Shown: positions 7,346 to 15,796 of the stretch, piece after piece | How positions within the stretch are numbered: position 1 is the stretch's first letter | Layout of the letters: each line of letters starts with the position of its first letter | Assembly (NCBI GenBank): GCA_965248915.1 | Contig: OZ252216.1 | Location: forward strand, 3,286,001-3,350,000 | Direction: 5' to 3' | Source: CBDFLA01 sp965248915 | GTDB taxonomy: Bacteria > Pseudomonadota > Alphaproteobacteria > M2410 | Length of the DNA: 64,000 bases | Program-made: the position numbers and the translations under genes | Notes under the pieces: model-generated | What the model saw: only the letters and a program-made list of their open reading frames with translations | The model's database searches: none | What the model was told of the DNA's origin: nothing

Positions 7346-9226
7346 CTACTCCGGACGTATGGAAGTGTGCTCCCGTAATCGAGAGACATGGACGTCCGGA
7401 TCGTCACCGCCGAAGCAAACGCGACCCCAAATATCAAGATGCAACAGGCGCATTTGCAGGTCCTGATCGCCTGCCTCAAAAACGGTGTCCATTTGGCTGC
7501 TTGTGATTTCAAATAGATCTGTGACGAAGGAGCCGTCGAAAATCCGCGGCGAAACCGTGAGTCGTTGGAAGATGGTTGTCCAAAACCCAATCTTGATCCG
7601 TTGGCTCAAGCCTTTTGGCATGTACCGGTCCGCCACTTTGCGCACCACCCATTTGTCTCGCATAAACGGGTGCGCTTTCTCAAAGACAAACGGTGAGTGA
7701 TGCAATTTGTACTTTGCAGGCATGTTAACCGCTAGCTTGACCATTGCGTGGTCCAAGAAAGGAAAGCGCGCTTCGATGCTAGCGGCCATGCCCATAGTAT
7801 CATTGCGATGAAGCAGTGTTCGCAGGTGATGATTGAGATAATCAAGCGTCCACAAAGTCTCATCACGGTTGTTCTTGTGGTCAAATGCCTCGACGGTTTG
7901 CCGATTGTGCGCGCGGTCATCTTCGATCTCGCGGCGGTTGAGGAGCCCCCTAACGATGTTATGGGTGTTTCCGTCATAAGGCCAAATGAGAGGCCCAACG
8001 CCGGGAACCTTTCGCACAGCCTGTCTGAGCCCACGTCCTAGTCCATGGTAACGGTCCATCAAACGCTTGCGTCCAAGCCAAGGATAGCCAAGAAAACACT
8101 CATCCGACCCTTCGCCGGAGAGAAGCCCTTTGACACCATTGTCTCTCGCAAGTTGCGCCACCATCATCAAAGGAGCGCAGTTCGGATGATAAGTGTAAGG
8201 GTGTTCGTAGTGCGCCATGACTTTGGGAAGCAGATCGACAAAGTCCTGCTCTTCGACGTCGACCGACTTGAGCTCCAGTCCTAGGTGCTTAGAAAGGTCA
8301 GCGGCGGCGTGGTGTTCGCTCCACTGTCCTTTGACATTGGCGTGGAAAATCGCCAGGTCGTCATGTTGTTTGGCGGCCATGGCCATTAAAAGGGAGGAAT
8401 CCACTCCTCCGCTGCAAAATGCACCCACTGGAACATCCGCAAACATGTGCCGCGCCACGCTAGCGCTGAGCGTCTCATCAACCAGGTCAATGACTTGGGC
8501 AGGTCGCGCTTCAGACAAGGAAGTCATGGTTTCTTGGTCGAGGAATTCGGTGAGAAGAAAGAAATCGGATGTCTCACTCATCCCTTTTCGGTCGATGGTG
8601 AGGTAGGTTCCAGGGGACAGGGATTTTAGGCCTTCATAGAATGTGAAGCCCTTGGTTGGGCCCCCAAATGTCAAAAGGTAAGACGATATAGAGAATTTGT
8701 CTGGCGTGAACGACGCCCAAGGCTGCATCGCTTTGATTTCTGATGCAAACAGGAACTGTGATCCATCCTGGAAATAGTACATGGGCTTCATACCGAACCG
8801 GTCTCGCGCAATCACGAGAGATCCTGATCGGGTGTCATAGAAGCCAAACCCGAACATACCGTTGAGGCGAGGGAGCGCGACGCGAGGACCCCAAATGATC
8901 AGCGCTTGGAGTAGAACCTCCGTGTCTGATGTGGTCCGAAATTGCGCGCCCGTCTTTTCAAGTTCTTGCCGCAGTTCTTTGTAGTTGTAGATCTCGCCAT
9001 TATAGACAAGCACATACCGGCGGCTTTCATCCCACATCGGCTGATTGGCACGCGCGTCGACGTCGAGAAAGGTGAGACGTGTATGGGCAAGACCAATGCC
9101 GGGGGCAGAATAGACCGACTGAGCATCAGGTCCGCGGTGATGAAGCGCCCGCGCCGAAACGTCCAGCAGCGCCTTGTCCGGCGTCGCTTCAGAACCGAGT
9201 GGGAGGATGCCAAATACACCGCACAT
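7346..9226 (-). CDS. asnB: Asparagine synthase (glutamine-hydrolysing)-type amidotransferase
   Basis: A 626-residue class II glutamine amidotransferase. The N-terminal Ntn domain keeps the catalytic Cys2 (MCGVFG), R50 (HTRLTFLD), NGEIYN at 76-81 and D101. The synthetase domain has the PP-loop SGGVDSS at 272-278 and GEGSDECFLGY. The enzyme adenylates a carboxylate and transfers ammonia from glutamine. Homologues flanked by glycosyltransferases and methyltransferases often amidate surface sugars or metabolites rather than free aspartate, and that context exists here, so the true acceptor is uncertain. It is divergent from the methyltransferase at 9470, sharing a 243-base promoter region. Confidence 0.88.
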   Translation of the reverse strand: MCGVFGILPLGSEATPDKALLDVSARALHHRGPDAQSVYSAPGIGLAHTRLTFLDVDARANQPMWDESRRYVLVYNGEIYNYKELRQELEKTGAQFRTTSDTEVLLQALIIWGPRVALPRLNGMFGFGFYDTRSGSLVIARDRFGMKPMYYFQDGSQFLFASEIKAMQPWASFTPDKFSISSYLLTFGGPTKGFTFYEGLKSLSPGTYLTIDRKGMSETSDFFLLTEFLDQETMTSLSEARPAQVIDLVDETLSASVARHMFADVPVGAFCSGGVDSSLLMAMAAKQHDDLAIFHANVKGQWSEHHAAADLSKHLGLELKSVDVEEQDFVDLLPKVMAHYEHPYTYHPNCAPLMMVAQLARDNGVKGLLSGEGSDECFLGYPWLGRKRLMDRYHGLGRGLRQAVRKVPGVGPLIWPYDGNTHNIVRGLLNRREIEDDRAHNRQTVEAFDHKNNRDETLWTLDYLNHHLRTLLHRNDTMGMAASIEARFPFLDHAMVKLAVNMPAKYKLHHSPFVFEKAHPFMRDKWVVRKVADRYMPKGLSQRIKIGFWTTIFQRLTVSPRIFDGSFVTDLFEITSSQMDTVFEAGDQDLQMRLLHLDIWGRVCFGGDDPDVHVSRLREHTSIRPE

Positions 9227-9333
9227 TCAACGTTTAACTCCAATGATGTGAGATCTGCCAGAGTCCATCTCACGTAAGGCCAATTCTTCATTTCTTATGA
9301 CGATATTCGCACTCCATTGCAACGAAGCCCATC

Positions 9334-9347
9334 GAACAGATCTGTTC
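9334..9347. promoter_or_regulatory. Perfect 14-bp palindrome in a divergent promoter region
   Basis: GAACAGATCTGTTC is an exact inverted repeat roughly midway between the divergent asnB and methyltransferase starts, at 9226 and 9470. Another GAAC follows at 9352. It could be an operator for both genes. It does not match the GTTC-N7-GTTC direct repeat of alphaproteobacterial LexA sites. The regulator is unknown. Confidence 0.35.
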
Positions 9348-9469
9348 AATGCGAACCGTGTTAGTGAAGGCAATAACCCTGTGTTAAGACATTAGACTTC
9401 ATAAACTTAACCATTCATTGATCGGACCTCGTTGGAGGGCCGGAAAGTCCACTATTCCTGGGGAAAAGC

Positions 9470-10264
9470 ATGCCGTTGGGCTCAAAGATCTCTGAATCCG
9501 TGAGAGCTGTAGCCACATTTTTGCTACCTCAAAAGCTGCGCGACTGGCTGCGAGCAAAGCAGCGAGAACATGGCATACATGCCGTACCTCTAGGGTCTTT
9601 GGATTTCGGCGACCTTCGTCGCTTGTCACCAGTGAGTCCAATCTTCGGCATCGACCGGGATCTCATCTCCGTTGAACGGCATTACATTGAAGAATTCCTA
9701 TGCACAAACCGATCAGACATCAAAGGTCGCGTGCTCGAAATGGGTGATCCAAACTACACCAACAAGTTTGGTGGCGACCAGGTCACAAAGAGCGACGTAC
9801 TGCACTATGTGGAGGGAAATCCGAAAGCGACAATCGTCGCTGATTTGACCAAAGCTGATAACATCCCAGACAACACATTTGATTGTATCATCATTACACA
9901 GACGTTACAGATGATCTTCGAGATACAGCCGGCGATTGAAAACCTCCACCGCATTTTGAAGCCGGGCGGCGTTGTGCTTGCAACCTCACATGGGATTACT
10001 CGGGTTGCGCGCCGCGAGGGTGTAGATGATTGGGGCGAGTATTGGCATTTCACTTCGCAATCATCAAAGCATTTGTTTCGCGCGAGCTTTCCGCACGAGG
10101 GCGTAACGGTCACGACCTACGGCAACGTTTTATCCACCATTGGGTCGCTCCATGGCCTTGCGGCGTCTGAGTTGGCACCGGACGAGCTCGCTTACAACGA
10201 CCCCAACTATGAGCTTCTCGTGATGGTACGCGCCCAGAAATCTATCGCAGGAGGGGGTCAATAA
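9470..10264 (+). CDS. SAM-dependent methyltransferase with altered motif I
   Basis: A 264-residue protein. The fold is indicated by VLEMGDPNY (88-96), HYVEGNPKATIVADL, the motif IV region DCIIITQTLQM and RILKPGGVVLATS. Motif I lacks the usual GxGxG, which is seen in methyltransferases of polysaccharide clusters. GGGGAAAAG precedes the ATG closely. Its stop overlaps the start of the GT4 gene by one base (TAATG), so the two are translationally coupled, which suggests both act on the same glycan. Confidence 0.78.
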   Translation: MPLGSKISESVRAVATFLLPQKLRDWLRAKQREHGIHAVPLGSLDFGDLRRLSPVSPIFGIDRDLISVERHYIEEFLCTNRSDIKGRVLEMGDPNYTNKFGGDQVTKSDVLHYVEGNPKATIVADLTKADNIPDNTFDCIIITQTLQMIFEIQPAIENLHRILKPGGVVLATSHGITRVARREGVDDWGEYWHFTSQSSKHLFRASFPHEGVTVTTYGNVLSTIGSLHGLAASELAPDELAYNDPNYELLVMVRAQKSIAGGGQ

Positions 10265-11433
10265 TGCGGATTTTGCAGCTCGCGCCTCACTTTTATGCAG
10301 GTGGCGGCATTCAAAGACACATTGTTGAACTGGCCGCATGGAACAGAGACCAGGGTCATTCCGTCTGGCTCGCCGGGGCATCTGGTGGCTGGATGAATGC
10401 CGAAATCGACGAGCAATTTCTTGATCTTCCGCTAGACCGGGTCTCGCTTCTCGAAAACGCCGACCGGCGGAGAAACAATATCGTCACACGCCTCTGGTTT
10501 GCGATGAAGAGCGCTGTCAAAACCCGGCGATTGATAAAGGGAGAAAAAATTCAAGTCGTTCATGCCCACGAAACCGCGGCCGCATTCGTCGCGCGGTTCG
10601 CAACTTTGGGCCTTAAGGTTCCAGTTATCTACACTTACCATGGATCAGAATTTGAGCGAACACGTCAGGTCGGCCGAGTTGGTCGATTTTGCGCGGACGC
10701 TGTGATTGTCCTCAGCCACCGTGCCGCCGGTGATCTTCAACGGGTGGGGGGCATTCAGAAGAGAAAGCTCAATGTGATTGGATTGGGCATCAAACCGCCC
10801 CCGACCGTTTCAGAAGAAGAGGCCTTAGAGGCCAGGAAACGTCTTCTGAATGGAAAAAGATACCTGGCCGTCTCAGTGGCGAGGCTTTGCAATCAGAAGG
10901 GTATCGACATTCTCATTGAGGTTGTCAAAAAGGTAGCTGAAACGAGGTCTGATATTCAGTTCGCCGTCGTAGGTGATGGCCCTCTTGAAACAGAAGTTAA
11001 CCGATGGGCGAGTGCGGCCAATGTGAATGAGGCGCTCACCTTTGTTGGTTACACCGAAAAACCGTTTACCTATCTAGCCGCTGCGGATGCATTTTTGCTG
11101 ACGTCGAGGTGGGAAGCGTTGCCAATATCAATCGTCGAAGCGTTTCGTATGGGTCTGCCCGTTATTGCCTGCGACACCGGAGGTGTATCCGAACTTGTCA
11201 AAGACGGTGTGGGATATGTTGCCCCCGTTGCTGATGTCGACGAGATCGCCAAAGCCATACTGACTTTGTTTGAAAATGACGCCCGCAGACAAGAAATGGC
11301 CAACAGTGCATTGAGCTGGAGCCAAGCGGATCGGTTCGATCCCGCACACATCAATTCACTAATCGAAGAACTTTACCAACGATTGGCGTCCGGTGAAGCG
11401 CCAAAAAACAATGGGGCCATGCAATATGCGTGA
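10264..11433 (+). CDS. GT4-family glycosyltransferase
   Basis: A 389-residue GT-B enzyme. The N-terminal acceptor domain begins QLAPHFYAGGGIQRH. The C-terminal nucleotide-sugar domain has VSVARLCNQKGIDILI, VVGDGPLE and the E-x7-E retaining motif EALPISIVE (E284 and E292). It transfers a sugar from an NDP donor to an unknown acceptor at the cytoplasmic face. It is sandwiched between two methyltransferase genes, overlapping one base upstream and 8 bases downstream, so the three form one translational unit. Confidence 0.88.
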   Translation: MRILQLAPHFYAGGGIQRHIVELAAWNRDQGHSVWLAGASGGWMNAEIDEQFLDLPLDRVSLLENADRRRNNIVTRLWFAMKSAVKTRRLIKGEKIQVVHAHETAAAFVARFATLGLKVPVIYTYHGSEFERTRQVGRVGRFCADAVIVLSHRAAGDLQRVGGIQKRKLNVIGLGIKPPPTVSEEEALEARKRLLNGKRYLAVSVARLCNQKGIDILIEVVKKVAETRSDIQFAVVGDGPLETEVNRWASAANVNEALTFVGYTEKPFTYLAAADAFLLTSRWEALPISIVEAFRMGLPVIACDTGGVSELVKDGVGYVAPVADVDEIAKAILTLFENDARRQEMANSALSWSQADRFDPAHINSLIEELYQRLASGEAPKNNGAMQYA

Positions 11434-12559
11434 CGCACTTTTTGACATAGTGAGAGACCCAGGAACTGGGGACAAACTCGAGTTGGCTGTATTCGACGAA
11501 GTTCTCGGGTCAAACGGTGAGCGAGATGTTCGTGAAGGCATTCTCTTTTCGGCAGACGGGTCACATGTTTATCCCCTCATTGACGGCGTGCCTGTGTTAC
11601 TTGACAGTGCCATCCCCGCTGACTTTCTCACCCGTCATGCTGACAAGATTTCGAGTGATGATCGGTTGTCTGGTCTTCGCCTAACCGCTGGCACTCTGCC
11701 TGTGGACAGTTTTTCCACTGAGTGGGACGAGCACTTTGATACCGACACAGAAAGAACGTGGGGTTACACGGTTCAAGAGCGGGTGGAACAATTTTTCATG
11801 GAAGCCCAAGTCACGCCTGAGGAAATCAAGGGCATGATGATACTGGATGCTGGATGTGGCAATGGCGCACTGACTAAGAAACTTGCGGATCTTGGAGCAA
11901 CCGTGGTCGGGTTAGATTTCTCCAGCAGTGTTTACGGCGCGGAACAACGCAAAAGCGGATCCAACGTGCACTATGTACGTGGTAATATGGCCTCAAGCAT
12001 GATTGCGCCGGAGAGTTTTGATCTCGCCATATCAATCGGGGTCATGCACCACACTCCGAGCACTAGAAATGCCTTCGACAGCGTTGCCAAATGGATCAAG
12101 CCAGAAGGTAAGTTCTATTTCTGGCTCTACCGCAAGCCAGAGAATTTTATCGGTCGGTGTATCAAAGTGCCGATTTATGACACCATGCGGCACATTGTGT
12201 GTCGTCTGCCGGAGAAACCGCAAAAGACGATTGTTCATGCCTATGCGCGATTGGTTTCTGGCTTTCACAAAATTCTTGGCAACAAAGCAGAGATCCCTTT
12301 CAGCGAGTATGTTGTTGCGGCCTACGACGACCTCGCATGCCGGTGGCGCTACTATCACACACCGATTGAAACAGCACGCTGGTTGCACGAAGCCGGGTTT
12401 GCAGCGCCCGTTATTTCTCACTGGGATAACCCGTATGGCTTCGGTGTTGTCGCCAAGAAGGTCCCAGCCGAGGGGACGCCAGGCATCAACTACGGAACGG
12501 GCGTGAAGCTCTGGGACAGTGATCGCTCTGTCTTGGGCAGGCTTCACAAAGACAAATAG
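11426..12559 (+). CDS. Methyltransferase with N-terminal Trm112-like domain
   Basis: With the start at 11426 (MRDALFDIVRD) the product has 377 residues. The first 60 form a Trm112-like module (LVCP-type layout without zinc cysteines, ending YPLIDGVPVLL). The methyltransferase domain follows, with ILDAGCGNGALTKK at about 139-152, VVGLDFSS, and AISIGVMHHTP in motif IV. The tail has an FWLYRKPENF segment seen in methyltransferases of surface-glycan loci. The start overlaps the GT4 stop (ATGCGTGA). ATG at 11411 or GTG at 11393 are alternatives. Confidence 0.8.
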   Translation: MRDALFDIVRDPGTGDKLELAVFDEVLGSNGERDVREGILFSADGSHVYPLIDGVPVLLDSAIPADFLTRHADKISSDDRLSGLRLTAGTLPVDSFSTEWDEHFDTDTERTWGYTVQERVEQFFMEAQVTPEEIKGMMILDAGCGNGALTKKLADLGATVVGLDFSSSVYGAEQRKSGSNVHYVRGNMASSMIAPESFDLAISIGVMHHTPSTRNAFDSVAKWIKPEGKFYFWLYRKPENFIGRCIKVPIYDTMRHIVCRLPEKPQKTIVHAYARLVSGFHKILGNKAEIPFSEYVVAAYDDLACRWRYYHTPIETARWLHEAGFAAPVISHWDNPYGFGVVAKKVPAEGTPGINYGTGVKLWDSDRSVLGRLHKDK

Positions 12560-12678
12560 GCCCGCGATTCACGCGGTGCAAAAACAGCACTAGAATGACG
12601 TCGGCCGACGCCCTAGCTTGTATCAAGAGCTTGCCGAGGAGTGTCTCGGCTTGGATTTGGGAAAGCAAAGGTGCTGTG

Positions 12679-13494
12679 ATGGCAGGACAGGCGGCAGAGT
12701 TCATTGGTGATATTCCAGGACATTACGATGGGGGCCTAGGTCCGGTACTCTTTGAACAGTACGCCAAACATCTTGGCGGTCTTGTCGCAGCTGGAGAGCC
12801 TCAAAAAGTACTTGAGCTCGCGTCCGGCACAGGGATCAGCACCCGCCACTTGCGCAATGCTTTGCCCGCGAGCTGTGGTCTGGTCGCAAGCGATCTAAAC
12901 GACCCGATGCTTAGTGTCGCCCGGCAAAAATTTGCAAGCGAAGAGAAAGTCGACTTCGAAATAGTGGACGCAAGCAACATCCCCTTTGAAGAGGGGTCGT
13001 TTGATTGTGTCACATGCCAATTCGGTGTCATGTTCCTGCCCGACAAGGAGAGCTCACACCGCGAAGTAAAGCGCGTGTTGAAAGCAGGCAGGCCTTATGT
13101 GTTCTCGCTCTGGGATGATTGGGCTGCCAACCCCTTTGCGCAGATTGCTCATGAGGCGACCGCCAGTTTCTTTCCTGACAATCCGCCCGGGTTTTACAAA
13201 GTTCCCTTCCACTATCACGACAATGATGAGATCGAACGCACGTTGCGTAGTGCAGGCTTTGAAGGCATTGGCATTGATCGTGTGCGTCTTGACCAACCGG
13301 TCAGCTCATTCGCCAACTTCACCAAGGGGCTTGTACACGGCAACCCTCTCTATGATGAGGTCAAAGATCGTGGCGGTGTCGACCCAGATGCGGTTGAGGC
13401 CATGATCCTAAAGAACCTCCATGACGCTTTCGGTCCCGATGGCGCGACCATGCCATTACAAGCGCTATTCGTAACGGCGCGAAAGACGGCGTAA
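12679..13494 (+). CDS. Class I SAM-dependent methyltransferase (UbiE/type-11)
   Basis: A 271-residue protein starting at MAGQAAEFIG, with AAGG 7 bases upstream. Motif I is VLELASGTGISTRHL (44-58), followed by VASDLNDPML, DASNIPFEEGSFD, a CQFGVMFLPDK motif IV and the typical RVLKAGRPYVFSLWDD. It is of the ubiquinone/menaquinone methyltransferase type but lacks specific UbiE signatures, so it is called a general small-molecule methyltransferase. It is separated by about 120 bases from the previous gene and is followed, five bases after its stop, by the end of the broken Rieske gene on the other strand. Confidence 0.8.
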   Translation: MAGQAAEFIGDIPGHYDGGLGPVLFEQYAKHLGGLVAAGEPQKVLELASGTGISTRHLRNALPASCGLVASDLNDPMLSVARQKFASEEKVDFEIVDASNIPFEEGSFDCVTCQFGVMFLPDKESSHREVKRVLKAGRPYVFSLWDDWAANPFAQIAHEATASFFPDNPPGFYKVPFHYHDNDEIERTLRSAGFEGIGIDRVRLDQPVSSFANFTKGLVHGNPLYDEVKDRGGVDPDAVEAMILKNLHDAFGPDGATMPLQALFVTARKTA

Positions 13495-13498
13495 ACCG

Positions 13499-14186
13499 CT
13501 AAACTTCCTCCAACAGAGGCAGTGGTTCCATGCCGAGCGCCTTGCGGAACGTGTTGTGGTAATGGTGCAGCGGCGGCTCATTGCGACCAAAAATCACGTG
13601 GGTAAGAAGGCCGGATTCTGCAGCTTTCTGGGTCATTGCTGCAGTCGCTAAGCTCTTCCATCAATGCATCGTTGTCGATGACACCGTCCGGTTTGGGATG
13701 CACAAACAAACACCCCAATACTTCTTTTGCAGGCAGTTCGATCAGCCCGTGGCATTCCTTGTCCACCTTGCCGAACTGTTCTTCCATAGGGATTGCCTTG
13801 AGCGCCCCATCAGGCCCATATGACCACCCATGAAACGGGCAAGAAAAAAGCCTACGTTTTCCTCGCCGCTCCGTCTCGACCATCGGTCCACGATGACGAC
13901 AGGCATTGAGGAAGGCGCGAAACTTGCCGGACGTATCGCGTGTTGCCAAAACCGTGACGCCAAAATCATCCACCGTGAGAAAGGACCCCGGTTCCGGCAG
14001 ATCGCCGGATAGCCCGATAAATTGCGGATGGTCAGAGAAGAAAACCTGCCACTCCTTGGCAGCAATCTCAGGACAGGTGTAAGCCGAAGCTGGGTTCTTG
14101 CGGATCCCGCCCGCATCTGCATTGACCCCTTCATCGAGCTGCCGCATCAGCTCCGTGAGCAACCGAACCTGAACCTCATGCCGCAT
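13499..14186 (-). pseudogene. Rieske oxygenase alpha-subunit gene with internal deletion and frameshift
   Basis: The 5' part from ATG 14186 (CAGGAG six bases upstream) encodes an intact Rieske domain with the 2Fe-2S ligands C96/H98 (NACRHRG) and C116/H119 (SCPFHGW). This frame stops at 13578. A second frame covering about 13499-13660 encodes a convincing oxygenase C-terminus (VIFGRNEPPLHHYHN... MEPLPLLEEV) ending in TAG. The mononuclear-iron catalytic core, normally some 150-200 residues, is missing between them. The junction lies near 13640-13670, where the reading frame also changes. A Rieske-only protein of about 200 residues may still be made, but oxygenase activity should be lost. The 389-residue Rieske gene at 24757 is a different, intact subfamily member. 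Confidence 0.8.
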
Positions 14187-14490
14187 GGCAAACTCCTGCC
14201 TTGATTTTAAGGAGAGTTTAGGGGGGAGAGGGGAGAAGGGGCAAGCACGGCAATCACGGGAGATCAACCAAAGAACAGCAACATCGTATTCCGTGTGTCT
14301 CGAATCCCGCGCGAATTGACACTCAACGAATATACGTTATACTAGTAAATAAGAAATAATAGACTGAAAAAGAGCATATATCCAAGGGAGGTGGTTTTGA
14401 TAGATCTGCGCACCTTCATCGACAGAAGTGGCACTCGGATGTGCATGCGAACCGGCTGTGTCGGGATCCACGCCAATTGAACTAAATGAC
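14187..14490. other. Intergenic region with AT-rich promoter
   Basis: This 304-base gap between the divergent Rieske pseudogene and the lipoprotein gene has no coding potential that I can support. It becomes clearly AT-rich from about 14330 to 14385. The one recognisable element is the sigma-70-like promoter at 14316-14343. Confidence 0.5.
14316..14343 (+). promoter_or_regulatory. Strong sigma-70-type promoter for the lipoprotein gene
   Basis: TTGACA at 14316-14321 is a perfect -35 box. TATACT at 14338-14343 matches five of six -10 positions, with a 16-base spacer. It points toward the lipoprotein gene at 14491, leaving a leader of roughly 140 bases. Such a near-consensus promoter is unusual in this window and fits a recently acquired gene. 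Confidence 0.6.
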
Positions 14491-15654
14491 ATGGAGAAAA
14501 AATTGACCAGGGGTGTTCGATTTTGTGTTGGAATTCTCATCGCCTTTCTTCTTGGTGCATGTTCGTCAACATCGCGTGACAATGACATTGCCGCGGACAT
14601 TGCCGTGAACACAACGATCAAATCAACAAATTGGCATGATCGAGTATTCATCCTAAAAGAGAAAGAAGTATGGGAGCGCCGGTGGCAACAAAGCACGAAC
14701 AGCTGGGTGTGGATTGAGCATGCGGCACTTAATGATTCGATTTCGACCCGCGGATTGGACGACATTTCCCTGGGGCCACTCTTGTGTAACTCCACTGAGT
14801 CGATCTGCAGACTGTTTATCAGGATAGAGAGTCCACGTGTTGATCAAGGTCGGAAGTTTGCCGAATGGGCTTTGTATAATTTTGATCCCGCTGAAACGAG
14901 TTATCAGAATTACTCAAGTTTCAATATCGGTAACTACAATGCCTACTCAACTAGGGAAGCAGATTGCACGTCCAGTTTTGGCGTCGACGCAAACTGGCAT
15001 ATGTACTGCATATTGGATGATGTAGAAGCAAAGATCTCCGTCAAAGTCTATGACATTGATCTAACCGAGTTAAGAACCAGTGGTCGCGAAAATAGGAACA
15101 CAAGCAAGGACACTCAAACCGGGATCAAAGTTCAACCATGCATCATGTCGCAGTATGACGTGTTTCTGACAAATTCGTTCAATCTCTTTCACATTGATCT
15201 CAGCATGGAGTTTGCGAAACATAAGGGGAAAAACATAGTTGATGTCAGCGATGGTTTTTCCGATTTGTGCTTTGGCATGGAGAATGACGGGCGTCTTTTT
15301 GCAAGACGGTATGATTCCAATAAGGGATGGCGATGGGACAATCATGGACGTCCAATGGCGAAACGTCATCAGAAGAAATATGGATTAGGGTCAATGCGAC
15401 GACTGTCTGCTGACAAGTTGGTTTTCCTGTACAAGCCTTCTTGGGGACACATGCGTCTTTACGAGCGTTGGCGCGACGGCAGCGGTTCTTGGCATTGGAG
15501 CGATCATGGTCATCCTGGCAATGAAGACCTCATCGAAGTGGGTTGGGCGAATGGAGGGACGATTTTTGTCAGGTCAGCCAGTGGCCACCTATACCAGCGA
15601 CACTGGAGAAGCGATCTTAGTAATTGGGTGTGGCACGACCATGGGATACCTTAG
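14491..15654 (+). CDS. Lipoprotein with Trp-rich beta-propeller-like repeats
   Basis: A 387-residue protein with signal peptide and lipobox (FLLGAC, lipidated Cys near residue 24). At least four copies of a repeat of the form L-x-x-R-x-W-x(5-7)-W-x-W-x-x-H-G-x-P occur: near 56-78 (WERRWQQ... WVWIEH), 265-290 (ARRYDSNKGWRWDNHG), 318-343 (YERWRDG... WHWSDHG) and 364-387 (YQRHWRS... WVWHDHG). Repeats of this kind form PLL/tectonin-like propellers that bind sugars; here that is an inference. The middle region is unfamiliar. Base composition is AT-richer than the flanks and no ribosome binding site is obvious. The neighbouring gene is broken. Together these suggest horizontal acquisition. It is probably a surface or outer-membrane lipoprotein. 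Confidence 0.8.
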   Translation: MEKKLTRGVRFCVGILIAFLLGACSSTSRDNDIAADIAVNTTIKSTNWHDRVFILKEKEVWERRWQQSTNSWVWIEHAALNDSISTRGLDDISLGPLLCNSTESICRLFIRIESPRVDQGRKFAEWALYNFDPAETSYQNYSSFNIGNYNAYSTREADCTSSFGVDANWHMYCILDDVEAKISVKVYDIDLTELRTSGRENRNTSKDTQTGIKVQPCIMSQYDVFLTNSFNLFHIDLSMEFAKHKGKNIVDVSDGFSDLCFGMENDGRLFARRYDSNKGWRWDNHGRPMAKRHQKKYGLGSMRRLSADKLVFLYKPSWGHMRLYERWRDGSGSWHWSDHGHPGNEDLIEVGWANGGTIFVRSASGHLYQRHWRSDLSNWVWHDHGIP

Positions 15655-15701
15655 AATAGTCTCTACGCTAGGCTTCAGTTTTTAGGTATGTGTACGTCCA
15701 T

Positions 15702-15732
15702 TCACACCCGAACGGTGGCGTTTGGGGTGTGA
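15702..15732 (+). terminator. Hairpin after the lipoprotein gene
   Basis: TCACACCC (15702-15709) pairs perfectly with GGGTGTGA (15725-15732) around a 15-base loop, 48 bases after the lipoprotein stop. Only a short GGGTTT follows, so termination is plausible but weakly supported. It could also serve the convergent kinase gene at 15797. Confidence 0.35.
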
Positions 15733-15796
15733 GGGTTTCATATTCCCATACCGCAAAAGCAGAACAACAATATTGCAAAGTCGATTTTCCGCAATT

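Noticed and set aside
9334..9347. LexA (SOS) box.
   Set aside because: The alphaproteobacterial LexA site is a GTTC-N7-GTTC direct repeat; this is a continuous palindrome with different spacing.
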